Shown here in pieces: positions 47,212 to 55,639 of a stretch of DNA of 64,000 nt (positions are counted from its first letter, which is position 1; each line of letters starts with the position of its first letter). The position numbers and the translations under genes are program-made. The notes beneath the pieces are model-generated. The model did no database searches. It saw only the letters and a program-made list of their open reading frames with translations, and was not told where the DNA came from. This DNA is from Mesostigma viride. Lineage: Eukaryota; Streptophyta; Mesostigmatophyceae; Mesostigmatales; Mesostigmataceae. The stretch lies in the NCBI GenBank assembly GCA_009746045.1, contig RPFO01000080.1, positions 6,140,184 to 6,204,183 on the forward strand, given 5' to 3'.

Positions 47212-49338
47212 TTGCACAAGGCACACAACACTAAAGCAGTTGTGGCAACAGGTACAGCACAGGTCAATGCTGTAGGGGATGCAGGTCAAGATCCTAGTAT
47301 TTTGGCTGTAGACACCCAAGCACAGGTGAGTATCATCAGTGCAGAAGCTGTATCTGGTCTGAAAATGAAGGCCTCACCATGGGCTAGAGTGTCAGATTTT
47401 TCAGGCAAAACCAAAATGCAGGTCAAAGGTCAGGTGAGCATTCAAATCTTGGGTATGCCCACTCCATTTCAGGTGGTTGAGGGCTACTCAGGGAATGCCC
47501 TGTTAGGGGAACCTTTTGTATCTTACCCTGGTGTTGTCATCTCAGCTGGGAGGTTGAGTGTGGCAGGGGTAGGACAGGTGCCTCTAGATCATTTTAAAAT
47601 CCCTTTGAGCCAGATTAGCACTGGGTTGGATGCTGCCATCAATGCAGTTAAGCCCAAGTACCTCCCAGGTCAGGAACCGTGTGTGGAGGACCTCATACAC
47701 TCTCAAAAGCTACACCCTTCAGCGTTTGGGCTTGGTAGATGGGATGTTGCATCCATGTCTCCCCTGTCCTATGATGATATTGTACGGGACTGCCAGACGC
47801 AGATTGGGTTTCTTAAGTGGCTTGAGGCTTTTACCAAAGCCAGGGAGGAGTGGGTTGTTCCAGATGCACGTAGTCCCACACACACACCACCTGTGACTCC
47901 TCTTGATGCTATGCCAGCTGGGGCCAAGAAGCTAAGGTTAAAGTTTGTGTGCAAGCATAAACCTCAGGCTGATGGGGGACCACCCATTTTCCATGCTAGG
48001 CCATGTGTTACTGAGTTCAGGGGCTCTACAGAGCTGACAGAGGCTGAGCTTTATACTCCTGGTATTCAGCAAACGTCTCTCAAGGTGTTGCTTTCCTTGT
48101 TTTTGCATCAGCTTAATACAGGGAAGGATTATGTGTGTAAAGCCACAGATATCAAAAGAGCCTTTCTAAAGGGGGACCCTGCCATAGCACAGCAGGTCTG
48201 GAGAGGTCAGGTATACGTGGTGAATACTCCTAAGGTGTGGCACAGGGATATTGTTCAACCCTTGTTGAGGCCAAACCTGGGGGTTGAAGGGTTGCAGTCA
48301 GCTCCAAAAATTTTTAGGCTGTCTGCACAGGAGGTATTCATGAAGCTAGGGGCCACCTATGATGACATTGACCCTTGCCTGTTTGTCATCCCACACCCTG
48401 ATGGAATGATGATGTTTGTCTGGCATGGGGATGATCAGTTAATCTCAGGTCCTAGAGCTGCAGTGGATGCTTTCATAGCTCAGGTGTCTGCCAGTTTTGA
48501 GATTGGCAAGCAGCTAGAGCTGGGCAAGGAGCCAGTCAAGTTCTGTGGCATGATGCTTGAGTTGCTGCAGCAGCAGGGCAGCTGGGTTTGTTCCATGCAG
48601 GCCTCTGCTGAATACATTAAGTCTTGTCTGGATGTCCTGCCTGTTCACATCACCCCTGACATGTGCCCTACCATTAGAGGCAAGCTTGGTTGGCTATGTG
48701 CTACATGTGCACCCCACCTGGCTTTTGTGAGCAGGGTAGATGATGAGGTACTACAGGAGGTAGGAGCACGGGCAATCAAGCAGTTGTTGCATGATGGTCC
48801 ACCTTTGATGCTTCACTCACTGGACCTGTTTACTCCCATTCACATCACGTGCATGATGGATAGTTCAATGGAGTCCAGGGTAGTTACCAAGGTTCAAGCC
48901 AGAGAGGCTGGATTGTTTTTCCTGCATAACCAAGGTGGGAAGAAGTCACTAGTCTCCTGGTTCAGTAGATTGCACAAGAGGAAAGCTGTGAGTAGCAATG
49001 TAGCTGAATGCAGGGCTGTGGTATCTTCTGTCTTGCATGCAAGGTATCTCAATCACTTGCTGGTCTGGCTTCAACACCAGGCTGGTAGCTCTGCAGGAGT
49101 GAAAGCACATTTGCTGACTGACTCTCAATCTATCATCTCTTTCCTTGCCAATCCTTTGGCTGTACACTCGGACCTGGATTGGATTGTGCTAAAACAGGAA
49201 TGCAAGTACCTGGAGTCTAAAGCCCACGTCAGGGACAAAGACAATGCTGCAGATGCACTGACCAAGGTGCCACAAGCAGCAGGACCACAATACCAGGTCT
49301 TGTATGGGTTGATGAACCCTGGTTACAGTCTGAAGTGA
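47212..49338 (+). CDS. Retropepsin-like, reverse transcriptase and RNase H polyprotein
   Basis: The frame is open from about 47160. Near the start, ILAVDTQAQVSIISAEAV, then KGQVSIQILG and NALLGEPFVSYPGVVI, match the layout of retropepsins, with DTQ in place of DTG/DSG. About 47920-48600 is a Copia-type RT: KLRLKFVCKHK, CKATDIKRAFLKGD, LQSAPKIF and FVWHGDDQLISG, where HGDD replaces the usual YVDD. From about 48840, CMMDSSME, NVAECRAVV, LTDSQSII and NAADALTK give the RNase H acidic residues. The stop is at 49336-49338. A 708-residue uninterrupted frame shows this block is under recent constraint, unlike gag. Confidence 0.92.
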   Translation: MHKAHNTKAVVATGTAQVNAVGDAGQDPSILAVDTQAQVSIISAEAVSGLKMKASPWARVSDFSGKTKMQVKGQVSIQILGMPTPFQVVEGYSGNALLGEPFVSYPGVVISAGRLSVAGVGQVPLDHFKIPLSQISTGLDAAINAVKPKYLPGQEPCVEDLIHSQKLHPSAFGLGRWDVASMSPLSYDDIVRDCQTQIGFLKWLEAFTKAREEWVVPDARSPTHTPPVTPLDAMPAGAKKLRLKFVCKHKPQADGGPPIFHARPCVTEFRGSTELTEAELYTPGIQQTSLKVLLSLFLHQLNTGKDYVCKATDIKRAFLKGDPAIAQQVWRGQVYVVNTPKVWHRDIVQPLLRPNLGVEGLQSAPKIFRLSAQEVFMKLGATYDDIDPCLFVIPHPDGMMMFVWHGDDQLISGPRAAVDAFIAQVSASFEIGKQLELGKEPVKFCGMMLELLQQQGSWVCSMQASAEYIKSCLDVLPVHITPDMCPTIRGKLGWLCATCAPHLAFVSRVDDEVLQEVGARAIKQLLHDGPPLMLHSLDLFTPIHITCMMDSSMESRVVTKVQAREAGLFFLHNQGGKKSLVSWFSRLHKRKAVSSNVAECRAVVSSVLHARYLNHLLVWLQHQAGSSAGVKAHLLTDSQSIISFLANPLAVHSDLDWIVLKQECKYLESKAHVRDKDNAADALTKVPQAAGPQYQVLYGLMNPGYSLK

Positions 49339-49579
49339 CTGGCACATTGTACATGTTAGCCCATGACCCCCTGCCTAATACTGCAGCTGAAAGGCTGCAG
49401 TGGCAGCTGGGTAGTTTTCTGACAGTGAGAAGCACTGGTCTAGAAAGTTGGGACATGATGAATGTGTTATTTATTGAATAAAATTTTGTGAGACACTTGT
49501 TTGGATGACCATGACATGCTGGGGCCTAGAGCACCCATCTCACTCAGTTAAGAAACCATGCTTGAGACATGGGGCCTTT
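49339..49579 (+). other. 3' untranslated region of the LTR element, left part
   Basis: No open frame of note. It contains GAATAAAATTTTG (49477-49489), possibly a transcription end signal. It continues after the nested element at 51306-51436. Confidence 0.5.
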
Positions 49580-51305
49580 TTAACTCGTCGTCTGTCTCTG
49601 GTCCTCTACGGAGGACTGAGTTGAACTCAGTCCTCTCTAGAGGACCGAGTTTTTGGGTTTCGTAGAAAATTCGCCCCGGTCAGAATGTTTGACAAAAAAA
49701 TTCTCTCAAAATTTATTCAAATACTACGTGAAAAGATCTTTCTTGGACATATTTTTGGGATTTTTTTGGATTTTGTATGAGCGGCTAAATGTACGGTCAA
49801 AGTACAGGTGGTAAGGGTACTTTTCCACGTGAAACGCGAGTTCCGGAAATGCACGACCTAGCCATGGCGGCTCGCGCCCATGCATGCAGTTTACGTTTGC
49901 GGACGAGTTATCTGTCCAAACTCAGGAAATAGATTTAATATGCCCTAAAGATGATAAAAATCAATTTTTAGCTCGCGGGGATGCGATTTACCCGGTGTCG
50001 GCACTGTTCTTGCTGGAAAAAACTGCGATAAGGCAGGTCGACGGAATTGATGACTGCGCTTGCTTTCCGGCGCAATTTCAATGGCTGATAGGTTTCTTTC
50101 TACATTGTAACATGCATTGTATTAGAATAAATTGAGTGACAGTATAGATTTGATGATTTCGACCATTCTGTCACGTCATGGCCTATGTGCCGCAAAGTGC
50201 CACTTTTGCGGGCACCGCCTGGGCCAAGGTAACGCCAGCCGTGCCAGGTAAAGCCGGATAATCGTTGCCTCTTCGTTTCTTGATGTTCGTACATGAGTTT
50301 AAGCTTGCGAGGCGTTGTCAGGTTCAAGTCTTGATGCTCTTTCTTGACCGTTGCCTGCCCCTCTCTAAAACCCCCTTTTCAGATGATGTTATCAGGCATT
50401 TGCCTTAACCCAGTGTAGTTGTGCAGGGTTTTAGGAGCTGTGCAGGTTTAAACACCTTCATAGATGTTAGTTATTCTTTTGCTACGTTCATACTGCATGA
50501 TTGTGTGGCCACGGGCTGCGTCAAGGGTGCATTCAAGCTTTTACGGGTGAGTGAAAAGTCTTGGTGACAAACCACTGCCATCATGTGCCGGCAACTATGT
50601 TGGCCACATCATGGCAAGGCAAAACAGTTATAGCCATATCTATTGTTGTTAGAAACAAAGGAAATATGCTTAACCTACCCATTATATTGGTGGTTGACAC
50701 TTATAATGTAACCCTTGGTTGGTAGGTATCCAAGCCCATTCCCTACATGCATGCATAGGCTCTCACTACATGATAAGGTATGATATACCTGAAGTATGAT
50801 GATGCAAGTGTGTTGTCCTGTAATGCTTGAAGGGAAATGAGTTGATTGGGGTGGTTGGTGGCCACGGTGGTGTAGTATGACCGCACTTACATGCTAGCAA
50901 AGTTAGCAAAAGCCCCATTCCTCTCCTGAGGACTGAGAGTTTTTTAATTGTTTCAGGCAGTTGCAGTGGCCAAATCGAGCCCAGTTTTTTGCCACGTTTC
51001 AAGAACTATATTGTTTACATGCCTATATTTTTTCTTCATGCACCAGGATTTGATTGAATTTTTTCCACTCGTTCTTATCCCGAAAAATGCAAATTCGCGA
51101 GGGGTGCCCAACGTCCGCGTAATTTTCAGGTGTCCGGGTCAAGTTTTCACATATGCAGTATTTTTGCCAACAAAATGACATCTAGTACACCCCTGATCCA
51201 CATCAAAACATTTGGGATGGACCCCCCACCTAGTCGCTACACGCGGTTGAAAGTTGTCAACTCAGTCCTCCTGTGAGGACTGAGTTGGGACAGACGACGA
51301 GTTAA
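49580..51305. mobile_element. 1.7-kb TTAA-flanked inverted-repeat element nested in the LTR retrotransposon
   Basis: The left end TTAACTCGTCGTCTGTC (49580-49596) and right end GACAGACGACGAGTTAA (51289-51305) are perfect inverted repeats of 17 bp including TTAA. TTAA at both borders suggests piggyBac-type target duplication, though the CTCGTC start is not the usual CCC. Subterminal palindromes occur at both ends: 49612-49634 (arms AGGACTGAGTT) and 51258-51287 (arms CAACTCAGTCCTC). An internal related block, CCTGAGGACTGAGAG, lies near 50925. The only open frames are under 85 codons and none resembles a transposase, so it looks non-autonomous. Confidence 0.85.
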
Positions 51306-51436
51306 TGCATCTCTTGTACATGTGTGAGGTGACCTTTGGGTCCTAGTAGGTTATCTGACAGTTTTTTTACGGCATTGGGAATGGCTGCGTCCATTTGATG
51401 GCTATGTGTGTTTCTGTTGAAACCCAAAGAAAACTT

Positions 51437-51444
51437 AAAGTGGG
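51437..51444 (+). promoter_or_regulatory. Polypurine tract of the LTR element
   Basis: AAAGTGGG lies immediately before the 3' LTR; such a tract primes plus-strand DNA synthesis in LTR retrotransposons. One T interrupts it. Confidence 0.7.
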
Positions 51445-51822
51445 AGTTAGTCTAAGTCTCCCGCCTGTAGCCTAAGTGGACACGTGCCAGCACCGCCGGC
51501 GCCCAATTGGGTACTGGGACGGTGCTGGACTAGAGCAGTCGTGGCATGGACACGTGGCTATACTCAGTATGTGATGAGCCGGTACCTCAGTACCGGGACT
51601 GTAGTTGTCATGTTAGGACTGACTAGATCAGGTTGTAACTGATAGGCTAGTCCGTCCAGGATCAGTAAGTTAGTTTAACTTACGCAAAGTCTGGCCAGCC
51701 ATCGTTGACGGCTGGCCAGCAGTATATGTGCCATTCTATCCTAATGCCAAGGTGTCTCGTCGTTCACGCACACACACGCCATTTGGCAGTGCCCGAGCAT
51801 TCCAGCTTTGTGTTGCATAACT
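51445..51822 (+). repeat. 3' LTR (378 bp)
   Basis: Same length and, by eye, the same sequence as 42585-42962, ending CATAACT before the duplicated GTAAC. Confidence 0.97.
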
Positions 51823-52220
51823 GTAACCATTGGAGTCACTGTCGCTAAGGCAGCCATGCCTAGAATGTTTGCCTAGCTGTGCCAACAAACCTAGTCACGT
51901 GCCGCCAACGCACGGTACACAACCAGCCATAGCCTTAGCCTAGTTCTAGTACAGCCATGCTACGCCCTGGCTATGTTCAGATTACTTGCCCACGCTCCTT
52001 GCTATGACATGCTCACATGGGTCTTATTGCACCCACAGTTTGCCGGATCGTTAGCCTGTCCTTTTAGCTAGCCGCGCCCGATTGCAGCTGTGGCATGCCT
52101 TTGGCATGAAGGAGACTGGGGGTCTCTGCCCTTTCTCCTGTAGTGCACACACAGGGATTAAAAGCACTTCGGTGCTCCGTGACTCCCCAACGGGAGCACG
52201 AGTTTAATTAATTAATTAAT
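51823..52220 (+). mobile_element. Second ORF1-type LINE copy, right part and tail
   Basis: Continues the 3' UTR broken at 42584: CCATTGGAGTCACTGTCGCT and so on, through the GGTGCTCCGTGACTCC hairpin and (TTAA)n, then directly into CCAT repeats. Very close to 40767-41146. Confidence 0.92.
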
Positions 52221-52784
52221 CCATCCATCCATCCATCCATCCATCCATCCATCCATCCATCCATCCATCCATCCATCCATCCATCCATCCATCCATCCAT
52301 CCATCCATCCATCCATCCATCCATCCATCCATCCATCCATCCATCCATCCATCCATCCATCCATCCATCCATCCATCCATCCATCCATCCATCCATCCAT
52401 CCATCCATCCATCCATCCATCCATCCATCCATCCATCCATCCATCCATCCATCCATCCATCCATCCATCCATCCATCCATCCATCCATCCATCCATCCAT
52501 CCATCCATCCATCCATCCATCCATCCATCCATCCATCCATCCATCCATCCATCCATCCATCCATCCATCCATCCATCCATCCATCCATCCATCCATCCAT
52601 CCATCCATCCATCCATCCATCCATCCATCCATCCATCCATCCATCCATCCATCCATCCATCCATCCATCCATCCATCCATCCATCCATCCATCCATCCAT
52701 CCATCCATCCATCCATCCATCCATCCATCCATCCATCCATCCATCCATCCATCCATCCATCCATCCATCCATCCATCCATCCAT
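52221..52784. repeat. (CCAT)n array, about 0.56 kb
   Basis: About 141 units without visible interruption. Minus-strand MDGW frames are artefacts. Confidence 0.99.
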
Positions 52785-52843
52785 CGGGGTTAATGCTCCG
52801 TGACTCCCCGCAACGGGAGCACGAGTCTAATTAATTAATTAAT
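52785..52843 (+). mobile_element. Isolated hairpin plus TTAA tail after CCAT
   Basis: CGGGGTTAATGCTCCGTGAC, CCCGCAACGGGAGCAC and (TTAA)n. It follows directly on CCAT units, as do the copies at 53303 and 55059. Confidence 0.85.
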
Positions 52844-52857
52844 TAAATCAGCGTACA

Positions 52858-53033
52858 AATCCTCATTACTAATGTGCATACCAAAGGGTATGTTAAGGGC
52901 CTTGCGCAGCATCTTGGTGACGGCGCCGTCGAGTCGTTGCTCCAGCTCCTGCGTCAGTGTCCAGGTCTCGGCGCCGTAGGTCAGGATCGTCAGAATGACG
53001 ACCTTGAAGAGGTCACGCTTGACGATCCGTATC
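52858..53033 (-). mobile_element. LINE RT fragment, minus strand
   Basis: The minus strand encodes KRDLFKVVILTILTYGAETW, TLTQELEQRLDGAVTKMLRK, the post-catalytic RT segment. It is similar to but clearly different from the plus-strand fragment that abuts it, so a different subfamily. Confidence 0.8.
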
Positions 53034-53302
53034 TCAAGTCCTGTATCGGGACCGCGTCAAGCTGCTGGGCCGCCTGCTCCCCAGCTGCGAGGTTGATGTG
53101 GACCATCGCATCTCCCTCGCCTGGCACGCTTTACGCCAGTACCGGGCCCTGTGGCGCACGCCCCTGGGCAAGATCGAGAAACAGGACCTGTTCAAGATCC
53201 TCGTCCTCCCTGTTCTCACGTATGGGGCCGAGACGTGGCCCCATACGTGACCGGTTAGGCCGTTAGACAGATAGGACTGTTTGCACCCATCCATCCATCC
53301 AT
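53034..53302 (+). mobile_element. LINE RT fragment, plus strand, internally deleted
   Basis: It encodes VLYRDRVKLLGRLLPSCEVD in register with 54270 and continues to VLTYGAETW, then jumps straight into a shortened 3' UTR (GGACTGTTTGCACC) and three CCAT units. About 490 bp present in the 54191 copy is missing. Confidence 0.85.
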
Positions 53303-53360
53303 CGGGGTTAATGCTCCGTGACTCCCCAACGGGCGCACCAGTCTAATTAATTAATTAATT
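53303..53360 (+). mobile_element. Hairpin plus TTAA tail after CCAT
   Basis: GGGGTTAATGCTCCGTGACT, CCCCAACGGGCGCACC and TTAATTAATTAATT. One stem base is changed compared with other copies (GGGCGC for GGGAGC). Confidence 0.85.
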
Positions 53361-53690
53361 GACGATCCGGGGTAGGGCGGGGTTGCGCCACCAGCGGCGG
53401 TGGTCATGGATCGAGGTGCGCCCACGCCATGCCGATCCGTGTCGTCATGTCGTCCTCGCAGTCGGGAAGCCAACTGCCGAGCATGCAGCTTGAAGCGGCC
53501 TGAAGGTCTCCTTGATATCAAGGAGACAACCATTGATATATCATGATGTCTAGTTTTGAGTCTAAGGACTCGATCGATTGGATGTGGCCACTGCATGGCA
53601 GGCTATTGATCTCTTTGTTCCAACTTGCAAACTAACCGGCATTTGCATTCCATGCACACACCATGATCCGCCATGGCAGATGGACTCAGA
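53361..53690. other. Intergenic stretch with a short perfect palindrome
   Basis: TCTCCTTGATATCAAGGAGA at about 53507-53526 is a perfect 20-bp palindrome, made of two inverted copies of the AAGGAGACAACC motif also seen at 54052, 55433 and (inverted) 38118. No gene recognised. Confidence 0.6.
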
Positions 53691-53915
53691 AAATTTACCC
53701 AAGCCCTTTTTCGGTAATGGGTAAATGACAATCTTACTATACTGCCGACCCCTTTTCACCTTATACACTTTTTCATTGGAGTGAGCTGGGCACGAGGCTT
53801 TAGACCCTGTTGGATAGGAGACCCCGAGCCGGGCACCATGGGCGCTGAAAAATCGAACTCCTGACCCATACTCCAACATCGCCTGTGCCTCACCACATCC
53901 CAGCAATGACCTTTC
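53690..53915 (-). mobile_element. Possible tRNA-derived SINE
   Basis: On the minus strand GGATGTGGTGAGGCACAGGC, some 25 bases later GGAGTTCGATTTTTC and CAGCGCCCATGG give a layout like an A box and a B box. There is no complete cloverleaf and no second copy in the window, so this is weak. Confidence 0.25.
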
Positions 53916-54190
53916 CTTTATTCCTTTTTTGTTTTTGTTATTATTATTACTCTTTACTTTGTCTTTATTTATTATTGTTTGTATTATTACCATTTACATT
54001 TTCTTTTCTTTTTTCTTTATTATTTCTTTTTCTTTTTCCCTTTGTAATGTATCAAGGAGACAACCAGCGCAGGCCAGAAATGTGATGGAAATGTGTAGCC
54101 TGTATACTCCTTACTTGTTCTTTTAGCCCCTACGTGTATGTGTTCGGGCCTCTTTTCCTTCTTAGTTTTGGTTGATTGTGTTGGTAGCTA

Positions 54191-55058
54191 GTGGTGGTGA
54201 AGACAGAGGCCCTGGCGGTTGGGCTCACCAACCCACCGCCGCCCCTCTATCTCCTAGACGGCTTTCGAGTCCTGTATCGGGACCGCGTTAAGCTGCTGGG
54301 CAGCCTGCTCCCCAGCTGCGAGGCTGATGTGGACCATCGCATCTCCCTCGCCTGGCACGCTTTACGTCAGTACCGGGCCCTGTGGCGCAAGCCCCTGGGC
54401 AAGATCGAGAAACAGGACCTGTTCAAGGTCCTCGTCCTTCCTGTTCTCACGTATGGCGCCGAGACGTGGACCCTCACCGCCGACCTGGCCCGCAAGCTGG
54501 ACGGCGCGGTCACCAGCATGCTGCGCACGTTCCATTTTCAGAGTAGGATATGCTGCTCATGTCCGCAATGAGGACCTGTACCAGGGCATGCCCTATATCA
54601 CCAGCACCATTAAGCAACGCCGCCTGCAGCTTGTAGGGCACCTAGCTCGCACCAACCAGGTAGACACCTCACGTGGCCCCCCCGCAGGACTGCGACCAGC
54701 CCAGCCTGGCCGGCACCTCCTGACGTGGGCTGGGCCCAGTGATGTTAGACGCCGCAAGGCCCGCACCTTCAAGGAACAGCTCGTAGAGGACGTGGGGGGC
54801 CTCGGCCTCTCCGTGATTTGGAAGAAGATGATGGACAAGGCCAAGTGGGCCCAGGTCATAGAGGACAATGAGCCCCCCCCCGTGGGGAAGCGCCCGCGTG
54901 TGCAGTCCCGCGGGCGGCACGCCAGATAGCTCCCCCTCGGGCAGCGTGCGGCTGCCTAGATAGCTGTGGTAGTTAGAATGCTGTTAGGTAGATGTAGTAT
55001 GTAGCCAATGTAGATAGATTAGACCGGTAGGAATGTTTGCACCCATCCATCCATCCAT
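54191..55058 (+). mobile_element. LINE RT C-terminal fragment, longest copy
   Basis: The frame begins just after the RT catalytic core: VVKTEALAVGLTNPP, VLYRDRVKLLGSLLPSCEAD, KIEKQDLFKVLVLPVLTYGA, ETWTLTADLARKLDGAVTSM. Near 54540 sense moves one frame and continues through NEDLYQGMPYITSTIKQRRL, HLARTNQVDTS, RTFKEQLVEDVGGLGLSVIW to a stop near 54927. The 3' UTR ends TAGATTAGACCGGTAGGA, TGTTTGCACC and CCAT units. The 5' truncation is typical of dead LINE copies. Confidence 0.88.
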
Positions 55059-55116
55059 CGGGGTTAATGCTCCGTGACTCCCCAACGGGAGCACGAGTCT
55101 AATTAATTAATTAATT
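55059..55116 (+). mobile_element. Hairpin plus TTAA tail after CCAT
   Basis: Same unit as 52785 and 53303, with an intact stem GCTCC/GGGAGC, followed by TTAATTAATTAATTATAATT. Confidence 0.9.
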
Positions 55117-55121
55117 ATAAT

Positions 55122-55143
55122 TAGTGGTGGTGGTGGTGGTGGT

Positions 55144-55182
<39 letters not shown>

Positions 55183-55184
55183 TG
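55122..55184. repeat. (GGT)n and (GT)n microsatellite
   Basis: GGTGGTGGTGGTGGTGGTG followed by a GT run with one TATG interruption. Confidence 0.95.
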
Positions 55185-55239
55185 CATGTGTGTTTTCCCT
55201 ATCAACCTTTCTTGTTACCCTCTGTCTCCCTCCATGCAG

Positions 55240-55632
55240 GTCTACCTAGAGATAGCCACGCGGCTCCCGCGGCCTTCGCGTCTTTCCTCTCAAACAACTA
55301 CCCTAGTCCTTCCACAGCGTTGGATCGCCATGCGTCCAGGCATAGTTGTCTCACATCATACTAGTAGCTGGTTGTGGGTGACCCCTGGGTATGCCCCTAA
55401 AACCCCTCAAGCCCCGGGAGAAGCCTTTATCAAGGAGACAACCGACTTTATATTCTCTTGGGCTATCGAGTCGGTGGTCATTAGCATGCAACCTACCCCC
55501 ACACCCGTCATCATGGCCAAGGTTACAGCCGTTTTGGATAGTCCTGATGACGCGGAGTTGCTATCTGCAAGTGAGTCGCGCCATTTGCCTTTGCAGGTGA
55601 AGTATCCACGTGGACCTCATCTGGTACTCTGA
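55240..55632 (+). CDS. Unrecognised open frame, possible terminal exon
   Basis: A pyrimidine-rich tract and CCATGCAG precede GTCTACCTAGAGATAGCC at 55240, which would make a good splice acceptor. The frame then runs 130 codons to a stop at 55630 (VYLEIATRLPRPSRLS, WVTPGYAPKTPQAPGEAFIK, PVIMAKVTAVLDSPDDAELL). No family is recognised and no partner exon was found, so it may be chance. An alternative donor, CAG followed by GTGAAG, occurs near 55597. Confidence 0.2.
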   Translation, partial: VYLEIATRLPRPSRLSSQTTTLVLPQRWIAMRPGIVVSHHTSSWLWVTPGYAPKTPQAPGEAFIKETTDFIFSWAIESVVISMQPTPTPVIMAKVTAVLDSPDDAELLSASESRHLPLQVKYPRGPHLVL

Positions 55633-55639
55633 TGCATGC

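Larger units (their letters stand above)
42585..51822 (+). mobile_element. Copia-like LTR retrotransposon, 9238 bp, with unusual domain order
   Basis: Two 378-bp LTRs, apparently identical, flank the element, and GTAAC is duplicated at both borders (42580-42584, 51823-51827). The empty site is visible in the paralogous LINE 3' UTR near 40760. Internal order is gag, zinc knuckle, integrase, retropepsin-like domain, Copia-type reverse transcriptase, RNase H, then a 2.1-kb 3' region holding a nested TTAA element and a polypurine tract. The position of integrase before RT places it with Copia (Pseudoviridae-like). The protease lying after rather than before integrase does not fit the textbook order. 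LTR ends are AGTTA and TAACT. No TGG-type primer-binding site follows the 5' LTR. Confidence 0.97.
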
